Source of the DNA: Smallanthus sonchifolius
Taxonomy: Eukaryota > Streptophyta > Magnoliopsida > Asterales > Asteraceae
NCBI GenBank assembly: GCA_023525975.1
Contig: CM042023.1
Span: 16,045,501-16,109,500 of the forward strand
Reading direction: 5' to 3'
DNA: 64,000 bases
Below, piece after piece: positions 11,539 through 22,516 of this stretch. The translations under genes and the position numbers were made by a program. The notes beneath the pieces are model-generated. The model had not been told where the DNA came from and did no database searches. It saw only the letters and a program-made list of their open reading frames with translations. Positions within the stretch are counted from its first letter, which is position 1, and the number at the start of each line of letters is the position of its first letter.

Positions 11539-12415
11539 TGAAAACGTAGCTGTATTAAAAATCGAGTATTTTCTGTTATCGTAGGCTAACGAGTACCGTT
11601 ACCGTTCTGGTACCGTGACAAACCAAACCGATAATGAGCGAACAACATCGTTGTCGATATTGGTATTATCAGAACCGGTATCGGCATTCATTTTTATGGT
11701 TTTCGGTCGATATAAATCACGCATTCATTTTTTGGGTTACATCGTGCAACATTTATGTGACAAAACCATCGCAAATAAACCATTTTTTTTCTATCGTAAA
11801 CTATACAGAGTCCCGGTGCATTCACGAACCGAACCGATAAAACGGACAACATTGGGGCCGTTACCCACGTTGCTATTTGTTTTTATTGTTTTCGATCGAT
11901 GTAAAACATATGCAGTTTTTTAATTTTAGTTTTTTATCTGGTTTTTATTCTTATGGTTTGTTGTTCTCGACTATTTCACACGGTTTATCTTTCCGTAAAA
12001 CAATTTTTTTTCTTTTTTTTCATTTATACAACGTAACTCCTTCGTGATTTCCCAACATATCTTCCCCGTATTTTTTTGTCAACATTTTTATTTTGAAATA
12101 GAGCCGACTTAACGTGTGCCCCGCCGCAGCGCAAAGTTAACGCCCAATAGTTATTAATATTTTTTACTATGGAGTATACTTTATACATTCTATAAATATT
12201 TGTTGATTTTTATTTTTTTATAAACATTAAGTAGAAAAAATATCTTTTAATAATTTTTTTTGAACGTCGCCTATAATCTGCTCTTATTAACTAAATCCAC
12301 CAAACCCGCAAGCTGTAGGATTTAAACCCTCACCGGTTGATGAGGGAAATACACCATTTACTACAAGGATGTCCTATAAGGACGTCCTTTAATACTGAAA
12401 CGTTAAAAGTAAGTG
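11539..12415. other. Non-coding stretch with decayed transposon-like sequence
   Basis: No gene is visible. At 11590-11850 'accgttaccg' and 'aaccgataa'-like motifs recur (for example 11603, 11621 and 11829). This style is common in degraded hAT-type non-autonomous elements, but no ends or duplications were found. Overlapping open frames at 11615-11923 show no domain. Confidence 0.35.
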
Positions 12416-12657
12416 GTCATTTTTGTGTCTTGGTGGGTGATATGGAGGAGCCGGAATAGGGTGGTGTTCGGAGGTAAACCTCAAAATCAAGGTTCATGTT
12501 TCGAAGAGGTTTTACATTTTTCGTTCTTATGGTATGGTAGTAGGAACTGTAAGCGTATGTTGAACTGGACTGAGTGGCTTAAAAACCCGCTGCTAGTTTG
12601 TAATTTTATTTTTCTAGCTCCTTGCTAGTTTTTTTATAAAATTCTCGCGGTTTAAAA
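12416..12657 (+). mobile_element. 5'-truncated LINE (L1-type) tail, TSD aaaagtaagtg
   Basis: It is flanked by 11-bp repeats aaaagtaagtg (12405-12415 and 12658-12668, the second overlapping the A tail). It encodes the very end of an L1-type ORF2 (W.IWRSRN...F then WTEWL), comparable with the end of the full LINE at 28580-28749, then a short 3' UTR and poly-A. Only about 240 bp was integrated. The + orientation is set by the A tail. Confidence 0.85.
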
Positions 12658-12661
12658 AAAA

Positions 12662-12930
12662 GTAAGTGTCTTGATCATGATTATGTGTTGCTTTGTGTTG
12701 ACTGGCTGTCGATACAGTGTAAATGTTTTACTTAATGATCTTTGTTGTTATGTTATGCAGTTCATGTTCATTAGATAATGACACCGAGTTTGGAGACAAA
12801 AGTATATGAAATTAAGCTCTGAATTGACATGTGGGTGGAGTGGGGAGCTAAATCTATCATTTTAATGGTAGTAAGATATCAGCTATTTTCACTGTTGATG
12901 CAATCATTTTTTTTATCAGCTAACTCACAC
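12662..12930 (+). repeat. Repeat copy paralogous to 23245-23500
   Basis: From 'gtgtcttgatcatgattatgtg' to the T run near 12915 the sequence matches 23245-23500 with scattered changes and small indels. It is non-coding with unknown function. The relative at 23241 lacks the LINE tail found here, so it acts as the empty site. Confidence 0.75.
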
Positions 12931-13583
12931 CCATTCTAAACTTACACCTAAATCTACGTCAATGTTTACTATGGGACCAGAACCCTTATTCACTTGGAAT
13001 AAACATCTTGGAATAAACATCTTTACTGCACATCATGATACCACTAATCTACAAACCCTTTGGTTGATGCATTCAGTTAAGCCGTGTCTTGACAATCCAC
13101 TCTTGTTTCTTTCTTTACAACTTTAATTGTGCATCTTGTTGATGTCACCAACCTTTAAATCCTTAGTTAAAATATAATGAAGAAGACTTGCTCATCGGAA
13201 ACTCATATTTCATAGTTTAAATCCTTAAATCATGTTAACTTAATTTCCCATAAACATTATATCATCAAAGATTTAGTTTCAATTGGACCATTTTCGTTAA
13301 TTTATTCGTTCTTTTCAATTTTTCTTAATATTATTCATTTATATAGAGTAGTTTCTTGTAAATTCCATATGTTCGTAAGTCATTATATTCACTACATTAA
13401 TTGAACCAGGAAAATTGTAATTGTACTAATTGTAGGTTTTAGGGTTACAAATGGGGGTCTCAATATATAGAGCCTAATGTTACAGTTCCTACCCTCTAGT
13501 CTAATACATTATGTATGTGGTCTAGTATTCCCCCTCAAGCTAAGTGCGAGAGAGAATGTAGCTTGTAAAATAAAGATAGATAT
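12931..13583. other. Non-coding stretch with a possible - strand copia LTR edge
   Basis: No gene is seen. At 13530-13541 'ccccctcaagct' is the reverse complement of a typical copia polypurine tract (agcttgaggggg). It is followed, on the - strand, by 'tactagaccacatac', which could be a decayed copia LTR start running towards 13380. The evidence is thin: no RNase H or integrase remnant was recognised next to it. Confidence 0.3.
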
Positions 13584-13922
13584 TGATGCAGTGGGCCCAC
13601 ACGACCCAGGCCCAAGTCGCCCGCCTGGCCCATCAGGCCCGACCCGAGAGGAGTGCCCAACCGAGAGCCCAGGATAGCCGATGGAAGGTCCAAGTGCAGC
13701 TGGAATTTCTTTTATTATTTAATTAATGTTTGGTATTTGATTTAGACTCTATTTGGTTTCCTTTTTATCTCTTACTTTGGTGGCTTAGTGTTTTCTTTAT
13801 ATTGTTTTGTTTTCTCATTGTTGAACTCAGTTTTTTGATTATTGAAGTTATAATAAATGATTCCAGTTTTTCGTTTTATTGTTTGTGTTCGATCCGACTT
13901 GTGGTTAAGGAAAACTACATCA
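13584..13922 (+). repeat. 5' LTR of the Ty3/gypsy element
   Basis: It starts TGATGCAGTGGGCCC and ends GGAAAACTACATCA. The first 100 bp is unusually GC-rich (many 'ggcccaagtcgcc' type stretches); the rest is T-rich. It would hold the promoter, but no confident TATA box was picked out. Confidence 0.95.
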
Positions 13923-13923
13923 G

Positions 13924-13941
13924 TTGGTATCAGAGCTTAGC
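13924..13941 (+). promoter_or_regulatory. Primer-binding site, initiator tRNA-Met type
   Basis: 'TGGTATCAGAGC' starts one base after the 5' LTR (plus a spacer base) and is the standard complement of the 3' end of plant initiator tRNA-Met used by many LTR elements. The same motif occurs at 62764 in the second gypsy element. Confidence 0.9.
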
Positions 13942-13951
13942 AAGATCCGTT

Positions 13952-15123
13952 ATGGGAGACCGTGGAGGATGCATGAATAGACATCCCCGTCGAAACGCCG
14001 ACCGAGGCAACGAGGATTATCGGCGGGATCCACGTGACATCGAGGAGATCGCACGCCTGTAACAAAGCGTCCAGGACCTTGAACTGCAGCGAGAGGTCCG
14101 ATCAGATGAAGACACTGAGACCGACGGAAGCATCTAGGATGAAGGGGCCGGTCCTCATAATCAGTTTGACCAAGATGACCGGTGGAACCCTTTTGCGAGA
14201 AGGGCACCACAGGACGATCCGCTACGAAACTTGGGAGTCAAGATTGATGTCCCGTAGTTTGATGGGAAGGCTGAACCCGATGTGTTTATTGACCGGCTCC
14301 AGACAGTCGAACGCATCTTCGATCTACGTGATATTCCTGGCAAATATAAGGTAAAACTCATGGCAATTAAACTTCGTAAATACGCGTCCTTATGGTGGGA
14401 ACATGTTAAAAAACGGAGGGCTCAAGAGGGAAAGTCTAAGGTTAGAACATGGGATAAGATGAAGAAACTCCTTCGTGAGAAGTTTCTCCCTCTTAATTTT
14501 CGCCAAGAGGCGTTCTTGGAATATCATAACCTCTCCCAACGGTCAACCACCATTGAGGGCTTGATTTGTGAATTTGACAGGTTACGAATGAGATGTGGCG
14601 CAGAAGAGGAAGAGGAACAGATTATTACTCGTTTTTTTGGGGCTCTACGTCCCGAGATTGCCGACATCGTTCAGTTACAACCCTACTAGACGTATAACGA
14701 CATATGTCAGTTAGCATTAAAAGTAGAAAAACAAATCAAAGCAAAAGGAAAGTCTACGATGCCCAGATCTAATCCACCCAGAACCGAGGGATCTAAAAGG
14801 GTCTTGGGGGTACCATCGGGAAACCGCTTCAGTGCAATTAAAATCGAAGGGACGACGTCTTCTAACGTACCCGCTGTTTCCGCTCGTGCTCCTCCCCGAT
14901 GTTTCAAGTGTGGCGGGTTGGGGCACTTTGCGCGGGAATGCCCGAATACTCAGCTCGTTACTCTCACGGAGGATACACCACATGTGTATGACACGGAAGC
15001 TGACCAATCAAAAGAAGTTGACACTAAAATTGTTTACCCGGATAAGGGTGAATCCTTCATTGCTCAGCAGGTTCTAAGCATCAACCCGAATTGTTCAACT
15101 GATGATATCTTTCGATCGCAATA
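13952..15123 (+). pseudogene. gag pseudogene of the Ty3/gypsy element
   Basis: Starts ATGGGAGAC after the primer site and reads one frame through the capsid-like region (FDGKAEPDVFI..., ...W.EHVKKRR..., KKLLREKFLP, EYHNLSQ) to a CCHC zinc knuckle (CFKCGGLGHFAREC, about 14906-14945) that binds RNA. In-frame stops are at 14060 (TAA), 14135 (TAG), 14255 (TAG) and 14687 (TAG). Three of the four are explained by C to T change in CAA or CAG codons. At the end, 'atatctttcga' occurs twice, 19 bp apart (15105 and 15124). This 19-bp duplication, together with one extra A in the run near 15149-15153, shifts the frame into the protease part. Confidence 0.85.
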
Positions 15124-18100
15124 ATATCTTTCGAACGCGTTGTACGGTAAAAAGGGAAGGTGTGTACGATTATTATTGATGGCGGCAGTTATGAGAATAT
15201 GGTGGCCGTGGTCATGGTGGAAAAATTGGGGTTAAAAGTCGAACCACATCCCAAACCCTATCAGTTAACATGGCTAAAAAAAGGCAATGTAGTGAAAGTT
15301 ACTCAAAGGTTCCTTGTTCAGTTCAGTATAGGTACTCGTTATTTGGATGAGGTTTGGTGTGAAGTTATTCCTATGGACGCATGCCATATGTTGTTGGGTC
15401 GACCATGGCAATATGATAGGCGCACAATACATGACGGGTTCCTCAACACTTACAATTTCAAAAAAGACAGAGTTAACGTTCAATTAGTTCCCCTCGACAC
15501 ACGTGAAACGGGCACCGAGGCACTTGTGCTGAACAAATCAGCATTCTTGGATTTTACCCGGTTCTCAAAACCGGCATTCATCTTCGCCATGATCATCACC
15601 GAAGCCAACCCTAAAGCCGATGACTCTCCACCCGAAGTGCAGCCGCTTTTAGCGGATTTTCAGAATGTTTTCCCTACCGAGATACCCGTCGGCCTACCAC
15701 TCGTACGGGAATTTCAACATTGTATCGATTTCATGCCGGGAGCCGTCATCCCGAATAAACCGTCGTACCATATGAGCCCGAAAGAATATGAAGAAATACA
15801 CTGACAGGTCACCGAGCTCCTTGACAAGGGTCTTATTCGAGAAAGTATGAGTCCGTGCGCGGTTCCGACACTATTAGTTCCTAAAGCTAATGGGGCCTAT
15901 CAGATGTGTATTGTTAGTCGGGCCGTTAAAAAAATCACGATCGGGCATAGGTTTCCCATTCCCCGGTTCGACGATCTTCTAGATCAGCTACATGGAGCAA
16001 CAGTTTTCTCTAAAATTGATTTACGAAGTGGGTATCATCAAATTCGAATGCACCCCAGGGATGAATGGAAAACGGCGTTCAAAACAAGAGACGGGTTGTA
16101 TGAATGGATGGTAATGCCCTTCGGACTCTCAAATGCCCCGAGTACCTTCATGATGTTGATGAATCATATTTTTAAGCCACTTATTGGCCAATGTGTTGTT
16201 GTTTACTTCGATGACATCCTCGTCTTTAGCCATGACCTCCAACACCATCTCTATCATCTTCAACAAGTATTTACTATTTTGTGGGACCAAAAGCTATATG
16301 CCAATCGTGACAAGTGTTGTTTTTTGTCCTCAGAAGTTTTATTTTTGGGATACCTAATTTCAGGGAAGGGTATTCGCATGGATGAGTCCAAGATTGAAGC
16401 AATCACAACGTGGCCTACCCCGAACACGATCCATGAGGTTCGAAGTTTTCATGGGCTAGCATCTTTTTACCATCGGTTTATTCGTAATTTCAGCACTGTC
16501 GTAGCACCCATTACTGATTGTTTAAAAGGCAAGGTTTTTTTGTTGGACACCCGCGGCCACAGCGGCCTTCAAGGAATTGAAACGTTGTATTACAAGGGCG
16601 CCCGTCCTTGCTTTACTCAACTTTCAGATGACTTTCCAGATTGAATGTGATGCGTCTGGGCTCGTAATTGGGGGCGTCCTTAGCCAAGAGGGACGCTCGA
16701 TAGCTTTTTTCAGCGAGAAGCTTAGCGAGGCCAAGCAAAAATTCAGCACCTACGATAAAGAATTCTATGCCATCATCCGGAGTTTGGAATTTTGGCGGCA
16801 TTATCTCCTACACACGGAGTTCATTCTATTTTCCGATCACTAGGCGTTACGTTTTATTCCAGGGCAACACAAACTCAACCCGCGTCATGCTAAATGGGTC
16901 GAGCTTTTACAAGACTTTTCGTTCGTCATCCGACACAAGTCCGGTGCTACTAACACATTTGTCGATGCTCTCAGTCGACGACGCGCCTTATTAACATACT
17001 TGCATGTTCGGGTAAACGCGTTCGAATTATTTTGTTCTCTCTACCCGGATGATCCGGAATTCTCCACCTTGTGGGCCGCTTGTCGAGTGACGCCCACCCA
17101 GGGGTACTCGCTGCAAGATGGATTTTTGTTCAAAGGACTTCGGTTGTGTGTCCCTAAGTGTTCTTTGTGTGACGCCATTATTTTAGAGGGACATCAAGGA
17201 GCCCTTGCGGGTCATTTTGGTAGGGACAAGACGTTAAAGTTAGTGAAGGAATTCTTTTTTTTTGCCAAAGATGAGCATGGATGTTACCAGGATTGTGGAA
17301 AGGTGTCGCACGTGTCATATTGCAAAGACACATCATTCTAACGCCGGCTTATACACACCGTTACAGGTTGCCGACGGGCCGTGAGAGGATGTTAGTCTCG
17401 ATTTTGTGGTTGGTCTTCCTCGAACACAAAGACAGAAAGATTCAGTTATGGTAGTTGTGGATCGTTTTTCAAAAATGGCACATTTTGTCCTGTGTGCTAA
17501 GACTTATGAGGCAAGCCAGATCGCTCGTTTATACTTTACCGAGATTGTACGGTTGCATGGGGTACCAAAGACGTTGACTTCAGATAGGGATGTTAAGTTT
17601 GTGGGGCACTTTTGGCGCACGTTGTGGAAACGATTGGGGTCCCGACTCAATTTTAGTAGCGCGTATCACCCACAGAGTGATGGGCAAACGGAGGTTACAA
17701 ATCGGAGTTTGGGCAACTTGTTACGCAGCCTTGTTGGGTCCAACCCAAAGCAATGGGACTTAGTCCTACCTTAGGTTGAGTTTGCCTATAATCGTTCCAT
17801 TCATCACTCCACGGGGATGAGCCCCTTTCTCGTTGTGTATGGTCGGAATCCGTTCACACCTCTAGATCTTGCACCTTTGTCAGCGACCGAGTGTTTTAGC
17901 ACAGACGGAGAGGATCGAGCAGCCCAAATCAAGCTCATCCATCAACAGGTTCGTGACCAAATTATTAACAACAATATCGTGTATCAACGAAGGGCTAATA
18001 TAAAATGGAAGAAAGTGGTTTTCCAAGAAGGTGATCTCGTTTGGATTCACCTCAGCAAGAACGATTCCCGGGTGGTAGTTCAAGTAAGTTACAACCTCGG

Positions 18101-18271
18101 GCGGATGGGCCGTTTAAAGTATTGAAACGCATCAATGACAATGCGTATAAAATAGATTTACCTGGGCATTATAATGTTTCGGCCACCTTCAATGTTGCTG
18201 ATTTGTCACCATTTGCTCTTGAGCTTGATGATCCGTTTGACTCGAGGGCGAGTCCTTTCGAAGAGGTGGAG
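15124..18271 (+). pseudogene. pol pseudogene of the Ty3/gypsy element (PR-RT-RNaseH-INT)
   Basis: The protease active-site region reads IIIDGGS (about 15168-15188). RT follows with VFSKIDLRSGYHQIR, AFKTRDGLYEW, MPFGLSNAPSTF and the catalytic YFDDILVFS (about 16204-16230). RNase H has ECDASG, FSEKLSEA and KEFYAI. Integrase has the HHCC finger region (GHFGRDKT...), the catalytic core (VVVDRFSKM; TSDRD; YHPQSDGQTE) and a GPF/Y-type C-terminus (ADGPFKV, NVADLSPF). Breaks are TGA at 15802, frame change in a T run near 16535-16542, TAG at 16841, a second T-run frame change near 17254-17262, TGA at 17382, TAG at 17772 and a 1-base loss near 18060. It is unable to code for a working polyprotein. Confidence 0.9.
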
Positions 18272-18273
18272 AA
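18256..18273 (+). promoter_or_regulatory. Polypurine tract
   Basis: 'gaagaggtggagaa' lies directly before the 3' LTR start at 18274. It is the expected primer for plus-strand DNA synthesis. Confidence 0.8.
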
Positions 18274-18614
18274 TGATGCAGTGGGCCCACACGACCCAGG
18301 CCCAAGTCGCCCACCTGGCCCATCAGGCCTGACCCGAGAAGAGTGCCCAACCGAGAGCCTAGGATAGCCGATGGAAGGTCCAAGTGCAGCTGGAATTTCT
18401 TTTATTATTTAATTAATGTTTGGTATTTGATTTAGACTATATTTGGTTTCCTTTTTTTATCTTCTATTTTGGTGCCTTAGGGTTTTCTTTATATTGTTTT
18501 GTTTTCTCATTGTTGAACTCAGTTTTTTGATTATTGAAGTTATAATAAACGATTCCAGTTTTTCATTTCTTTGTTTGTATTCGATCCGACTTATGGTTAA
18601 GGAAAACTACATCA
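18274..18614 (+). repeat. 3' LTR of the Ty3/gypsy element
   Basis: It has the same ends as the 5' LTR and differs from it at roughly 16-18 positions plus a small indel in a T-rich stretch. Most differences are transitions. Confidence 0.95.
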
Positions 18615-18714
18615 GATATAGACGTGATCCAGCGGCCTGCTGCAATGGTGGTTGATGGTAAGTTACATTCCCTCGGAAACTGAACGTTGTTTTGAGCACA
18701 TGTGTTGACGTCTC

Positions 18715-18845
18715 CCCTGTTAACTTCCGCACGAAAGTTCTTCACAAAGCACCAACTTTCGCGCGAAACTGTATGGACTTTCACATGAAAGTGTTAACTT
18801 TCACACGATTGTTTCTTTCGTGTGAAAATTTGCATACGAAATTGT
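18715..18845. repeat. Inverted-motif cluster, 'aactttcgcgcgaaa' type
   Basis: Five or so copies of a self-complementary 'ctttc-(a/g)c(a/g)(c/t)g-aaag' motif occur at irregular spacing. It could fold or bind a dimeric protein, but it may be only repeat DNA. Confidence 0.5.
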
Positions 18846-19129
18846 TCTCCAACAACAGCTGTTGTGTACCGATGGCGCGGTGGTTGTGAAGCGACGGTAG
18901 CGTTGCGATTGTGGCGACAACATCTAGGATTCCAAATGAAGGTTGTTTCTGCGAATCCTAGTATCAACATGTTGACAGCGGTGGCGGCTTGTTTTCATTA
19001 TGTAAATATTTATCAACTCTGCTCTATTTCAACAAAAATTAAATATAAAAACAATCTAATAACTAATAATAACTGAGACATTATATGCAAGAACCCAACA
19101 ACTCTCGGTCCACAGTGCAGTAATGTAGT

Positions 19130-19158
19130 GCAGCCCAGCCCAGCCCAGCCCAGCCCAG
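19130..19158 (+). repeat. (cagcc)n microsatellite
   Basis: About five copies of the pentamer 'cagcc' in a row. Confidence 0.9.
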
Positions 19159-19709
19159 AACCAGTGGCAACCAACCGGTATAGGAAAGGCCTATGCTCCC
19201 TGGTTCGAGCTCAAAAGTTAAGATCTAGGACGCTGAGGAAAGTGTTTTTCTTTAATATAAACCAAATCTTGAAATGAAAAACTGGAAACTTTAGATCGAA
19301 GATGATACATATTCATAACCGTAGTTCAAGGGAGAGTGGCCCCACTTACCTAGGGCTCCTAAATTCTTAAAAAAAATTATAGGTAGGTAATTTGGGATTT
19401 TAATTACTAATGATGGGATTTGTGGTCTATAATTATGTATAAGGGCATGAGGTATACATACACAAGTGATTAATGAGTGAGGCTCAATTGATGACACTTT
19501 TTCAGCCATGTTGATGTCACGTCACCTGGGTGGGTTGCTCACACCACTCTCACATGGTAAGTGGTATACCCAAGTGAATGAGAGTTGTATGAGTATTAAT
19601 TAATTTTTTAAATTAATATTAATTAAAAATAAACATAAATAAATTAATATTAAAATAAACATAAATAAATTAAAAATAAACATAAATAAATTAATACTAA
19701 CTAAAATAA

Positions 19710-21251
19710 GAGTAAACTGCATTTTTCGTCCATGAGGTTTACCCTAAAAATCACTTTACATCCCTCCTTTCAAAAATCTGTTACGTACGCTATCGTACTT
19801 TCTGATTTCATCACTTTTCATCCTCGGACCAAACGTCCATTATGGATCTGTTAAATAATTGATGAAATGACTAAAATGCCCCTTTTGCTTTAACGGTTTT
19901 CGTCCCTGAGGTTACAAAAGTCTGACACTTTTCATCCTCACTCCATCTTCATCATCACCACCCCCATCTTCTTCATTCTAACACTTTTCATATTCTTTGT
20001 TTTTCCGGCGATACTACGGCGACAAGAGTTAATGGTGTTATTATTTCAAATAAAAATTCAAGGAAACCTTATATATACATCATTTGAATTTATTGTATAT
20101 CCGAAATTTTAGAATAAAATCTTCGGGACATATAAACCAATTCTATGTCTTCAAAACAATCATAATTAAACCAAACCAAACAACACAAAACAAAACCCTG
20201 AAACAATCCATGTCTTCCAAGAGTCAAAACAACCTCAAGTCATAGCTTCTACACGTCACTTTCTTCTCCAAATCTCCCAATATACAATCCATTAAAATAA
20301 TAGCCTAAGTTTTTGAGAGAGGGGGGGTTCTTGATTCTTGAAATCCCCTCTCATGCCCAAGTAGACTGAGCTTTCAGACTCTTGTTTTTCTTCTAATTTT
20401 GAAACTTTCACCCAAAAGATCATGAACCCAACCAAAATTGAAGAGGCTTTGTTTCATCGTCACCTCGATCCCATCGGAGAATCTCAGCCGGTGATTTTGA
20501 ATCATCATAATCAAGACGAAGAACCCCCCCCCCCTCCCCCTCCGCCGCCGGAGTTCTCTCTACCTCCCTTGTCGGAATTCGACTTACTCCGCTCCTCCTC
20601 CGACGAAGATTCGGTCAGCCGCACCTCCTCCGACGCCGACGGACCTAAACCCCAAATTATAAACCCTAGTCAGTGGCAAGATATAGTGATGAGCTTCCAT
20701 GGTGATGCTGATTTGAAGCACTTAGGGTTGAAAGAAACCCTAGAAAGAATTAAGCAAGTTTGGACTGTAGGTGCTAAGTTTTATGGGATTCCTGAATCCT
20801 ACATTGGGCCAACAAATCAAATCCCATTGGACCTGCAAATCATCTGTGTTCAATCGATTGTCATAGAGGATTCAGAGTGGGGGGTTGGGGGATTGTAGTC
20901 TGCGATGAAAAACGAAGATGGGAATGATTTTGGCGAGGGGGTCGTCTTCACCGATCGTCTTCACTGATGGGAAAGATGGAGATGATGGAGCTCTAGTCTC
21001 ATGAGCTAGGGTTTATTTGCATCAGAACAACAACACACAGAAAGAGAAAGTAAAGAACAAAATAGCCTTAAAATATGAAGTGAAAAGACATCATTGCCTC
21101 TGAAGGCTAACTATTGACTAACGGACGTTTGGTCCAAGGATGAAAAGTGATGAAATCAGAAAGTAAGTTGGCGTAAATAGTAGATTTTTAAAAGGATAGA
21201 CGTAAAGTGATTTTTGGTGTAAATCTCAAGGACGAAAACTGCAGTTTACTT
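19710..21251 (+). mobile_element. Pack-MULE-like element A (GAGTAAACTGC ends)
   Basis: Long terminal inverted repeats of about 140 bp run inward from GAGTAAACTGC (left, from 19710) and its complement (right, to 21251, last base decayed). Both contain 'aaaaatcacttta' and 'tttctgatttcatcacttttcatcc'. The flanking 9-mers 'ctaaaataa' and 'taaaaataa' agree at 7 of 9 positions. Two sister elements at 29627 and 31515 have clear 9-bp duplications, the Mutator hallmark. There is no transposase. The interior carries what looks like a host-gene 5' end (20422-20898), hence Pack-MULE. Confidence 0.75.
20422..20898 (+). CDS. Captured gene fragment: acidic/proline-rich protein start, 158 codons
   Basis: It starts ATGAACCCAACC with a C/T-rich leader upstream that looks like a normal plant 5' UTR. 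The predicted product has an acidic N-terminus, a run of nine prolines (about residues 35-43), a serine/acidic stretch (SSSDEDS...TSSDAD) and then an ordered-looking segment (QWQDIVMSFHGDADLKHLG, and WTVGAKFYGIPESYI). Codon use and composition look like a real first exon, unlike the AT-rich surroundings. I do not recognise the parent gene. The last 20 or so residues (from IVIEDSEWG) probably read past the captured part. It could be transcribed from the element, but nothing here shows that. Confidence 0.5.
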   Translation: MNPTKIEEALFHRHLDPIGESQPVILNHHNQDEEPPPPPPPPPEFSLPPLSEFDLLRSSSDEDSVSRTSSDADGPKPQIINPSQWQDIVMSFHGDADLKHLGLKETLERIKQVWTVGAKFYGIPESYIGPTNQIPLDLQIICVQSIVIEDSEWGVGGL

Positions 21252-21303
21252 TAAAAATAAACATAAATAAAGAAACTAATCTAGTGAACGCTCATAAATA
21301 TGC

Positions 21304-22516
21304 TCAATCAAGTGTGCCTTTAGTTGGTTGTGAATTTCTCGGGCGTATTTCTTGACAGTTTGTTCTCTTTCTATCTTCATCAAGTTTTACGAATGTTGGC
21401 TCTACTTCATTTGGAATGTATTGACAAATTGCTTCTTCATCGTCCTCTAGAATTATATTATGCAAATTTATGGAAGCATACATTATGTTCCTAATTCGAT
21501 TTTGAGACCAAAATCGTGCCGGCCGTGCCACGATATACCACTTATTCTTCACGAGACCAAATGCTCGCTCGACATCTTTTCTTGCTACGTCATGAGATGC
21601 ATTATATGTAGTACGCCTAATACCTTGAAGTCACGTAAGAGATTTGACAATTGTAGCATATTCGAGATATATTCCATCACCAAGATAATATCCACGCTTG
21701 TAATATGTCCCTCTAAGTTCAAAATATGAGTTCAGTGTAGTTCCATTTATCATATCGTCGGATAAAAGTGATTGATTAAGAACATTAATGTTATTGTTGG
21801 AACCAGCAACGCCAAAGAATGCATGCCAAAACTATAGGTCACTTGAAGCCACAACTTCAGGCATAATAGTAGGAAGAGGATGATCACTGCGTGAAAACTG
21901 ACCTCGCCACTTTTTTGGACAGTTCCGCCACACCCAATGCGTGCAATCGATGCTACGAAGCATCCCGTTAGCCGTGTCTAGCTTCATATTCCGCATATAA
22001 TTGTTGAATGTCGCTAGCTGACGGTTTTCGTAAATATCTCCCACGGTACAATTGAATTATAGCTCTACAAAATTTGTAAATACAACGCCTTATAGTTCGT
22101 GCGGACATCTTCACGTACTCGTCGAATGAATCGCTAGCGTTTCCATACCCTGTTTGACGAATCGCGGCAGTATACTTTTGCAAGGCGGTAAAACCAACCC
22201 GACTTCTCGCATCAACAAGTTGGCGGAATCAAGGTATCTCTCTTTCGATATCATTTGTAATTCGTAAAAATAAATTTCGGCTCATTCGAAAACGACGGCT
22301 AAAGTCTTAAAGCGTGTACGTGCACGGCTCCGTAAAATAGTTTTTCTGTAGAAGAGTGTTAGCAGCCACACTGTCACAGTTGAGACAATCACTTCGGGTT
22401 CTAGGTTGCAACGTTTGAGCTTCTTCCCACCACTCAACCGCCGCGGTTGAGAAAGCATGGAACATCATGGCCTCGACTTCGTCGGATAAAGATGAAGACA
22501 ATGATGATGAAAACAT
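21304..22516 (-). pseudogene. PIF/Harbinger transposase (DDE, HARBI1/ALP1-like), broken
   Basis: Reads leftwards in several frames. An N-terminal Ser-rich start is at 22516-22307. The helical domain (QKYTAAIRQTGYGNASDSFDEY, then CRAI, YLRKP) is at about 22183-21970. The first catalytic-Asp region (MLRSIDCTHWVWRNCP) is at about 21960-21900. The C-terminal part (FWSQNRIRNIMYASINLHNII) is at 21552-21304. Frameshifts and a stop (near 22230, 22030 and 21830) divide it. Harbinger elements need a second Myb-like protein, which was not seen. The Pack-MULE A right end lies just downstream (21251), so it may have inserted into or beside this element. Confidence 0.8.

Larger units (their letters stand above)
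13584..18614 (+). mobile_element. Ty3/gypsy LTR retrotransposon, complete but inactivated (TSD gatat)
   Basis: The 5031-bp element has LTRs of 339 bp (13584-13922) and 341 bp (18274-18614), both TGATG...CATCA, and 5-bp duplications gatat at 13579-13583 and 18615-18619. The order is LTR, primer-binding site, gag with zinc knuckle, protease, RT, RNase H, integrase, polypurine tract, LTR. That order (integrase last) makes it Ty3/gypsy. No chromodomain was seen after the integrase. By eye the LTRs differ at about 5% of positions, so the insertion is not recent. At least eight stop codons and several frameshifts break the polyprotein. Confidence 0.95.
18615..19709. other. Non-coding stretch with small repeats
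   Basis: No gene is visible. Open frames at 18692-18889 and 18822-19076 show no domain. The stretch contains a 'ctttcacacgaaag' motif cluster (18730-18840), a pentanucleotide run 'cagcc' (about 19130-19158), and AT-rich short-period repeats 'aaataaacataaataaatt' (19600-19700) that form the target of the next element. Confidence 0.6.

Noticed and set aside
16644..17000. Programmed frameshift between RT and RNase H in the gypsy element
   Set aside because: The shift lies in a T run amid many other lesions and away from the gag-pol junction; simple decay is more likely.
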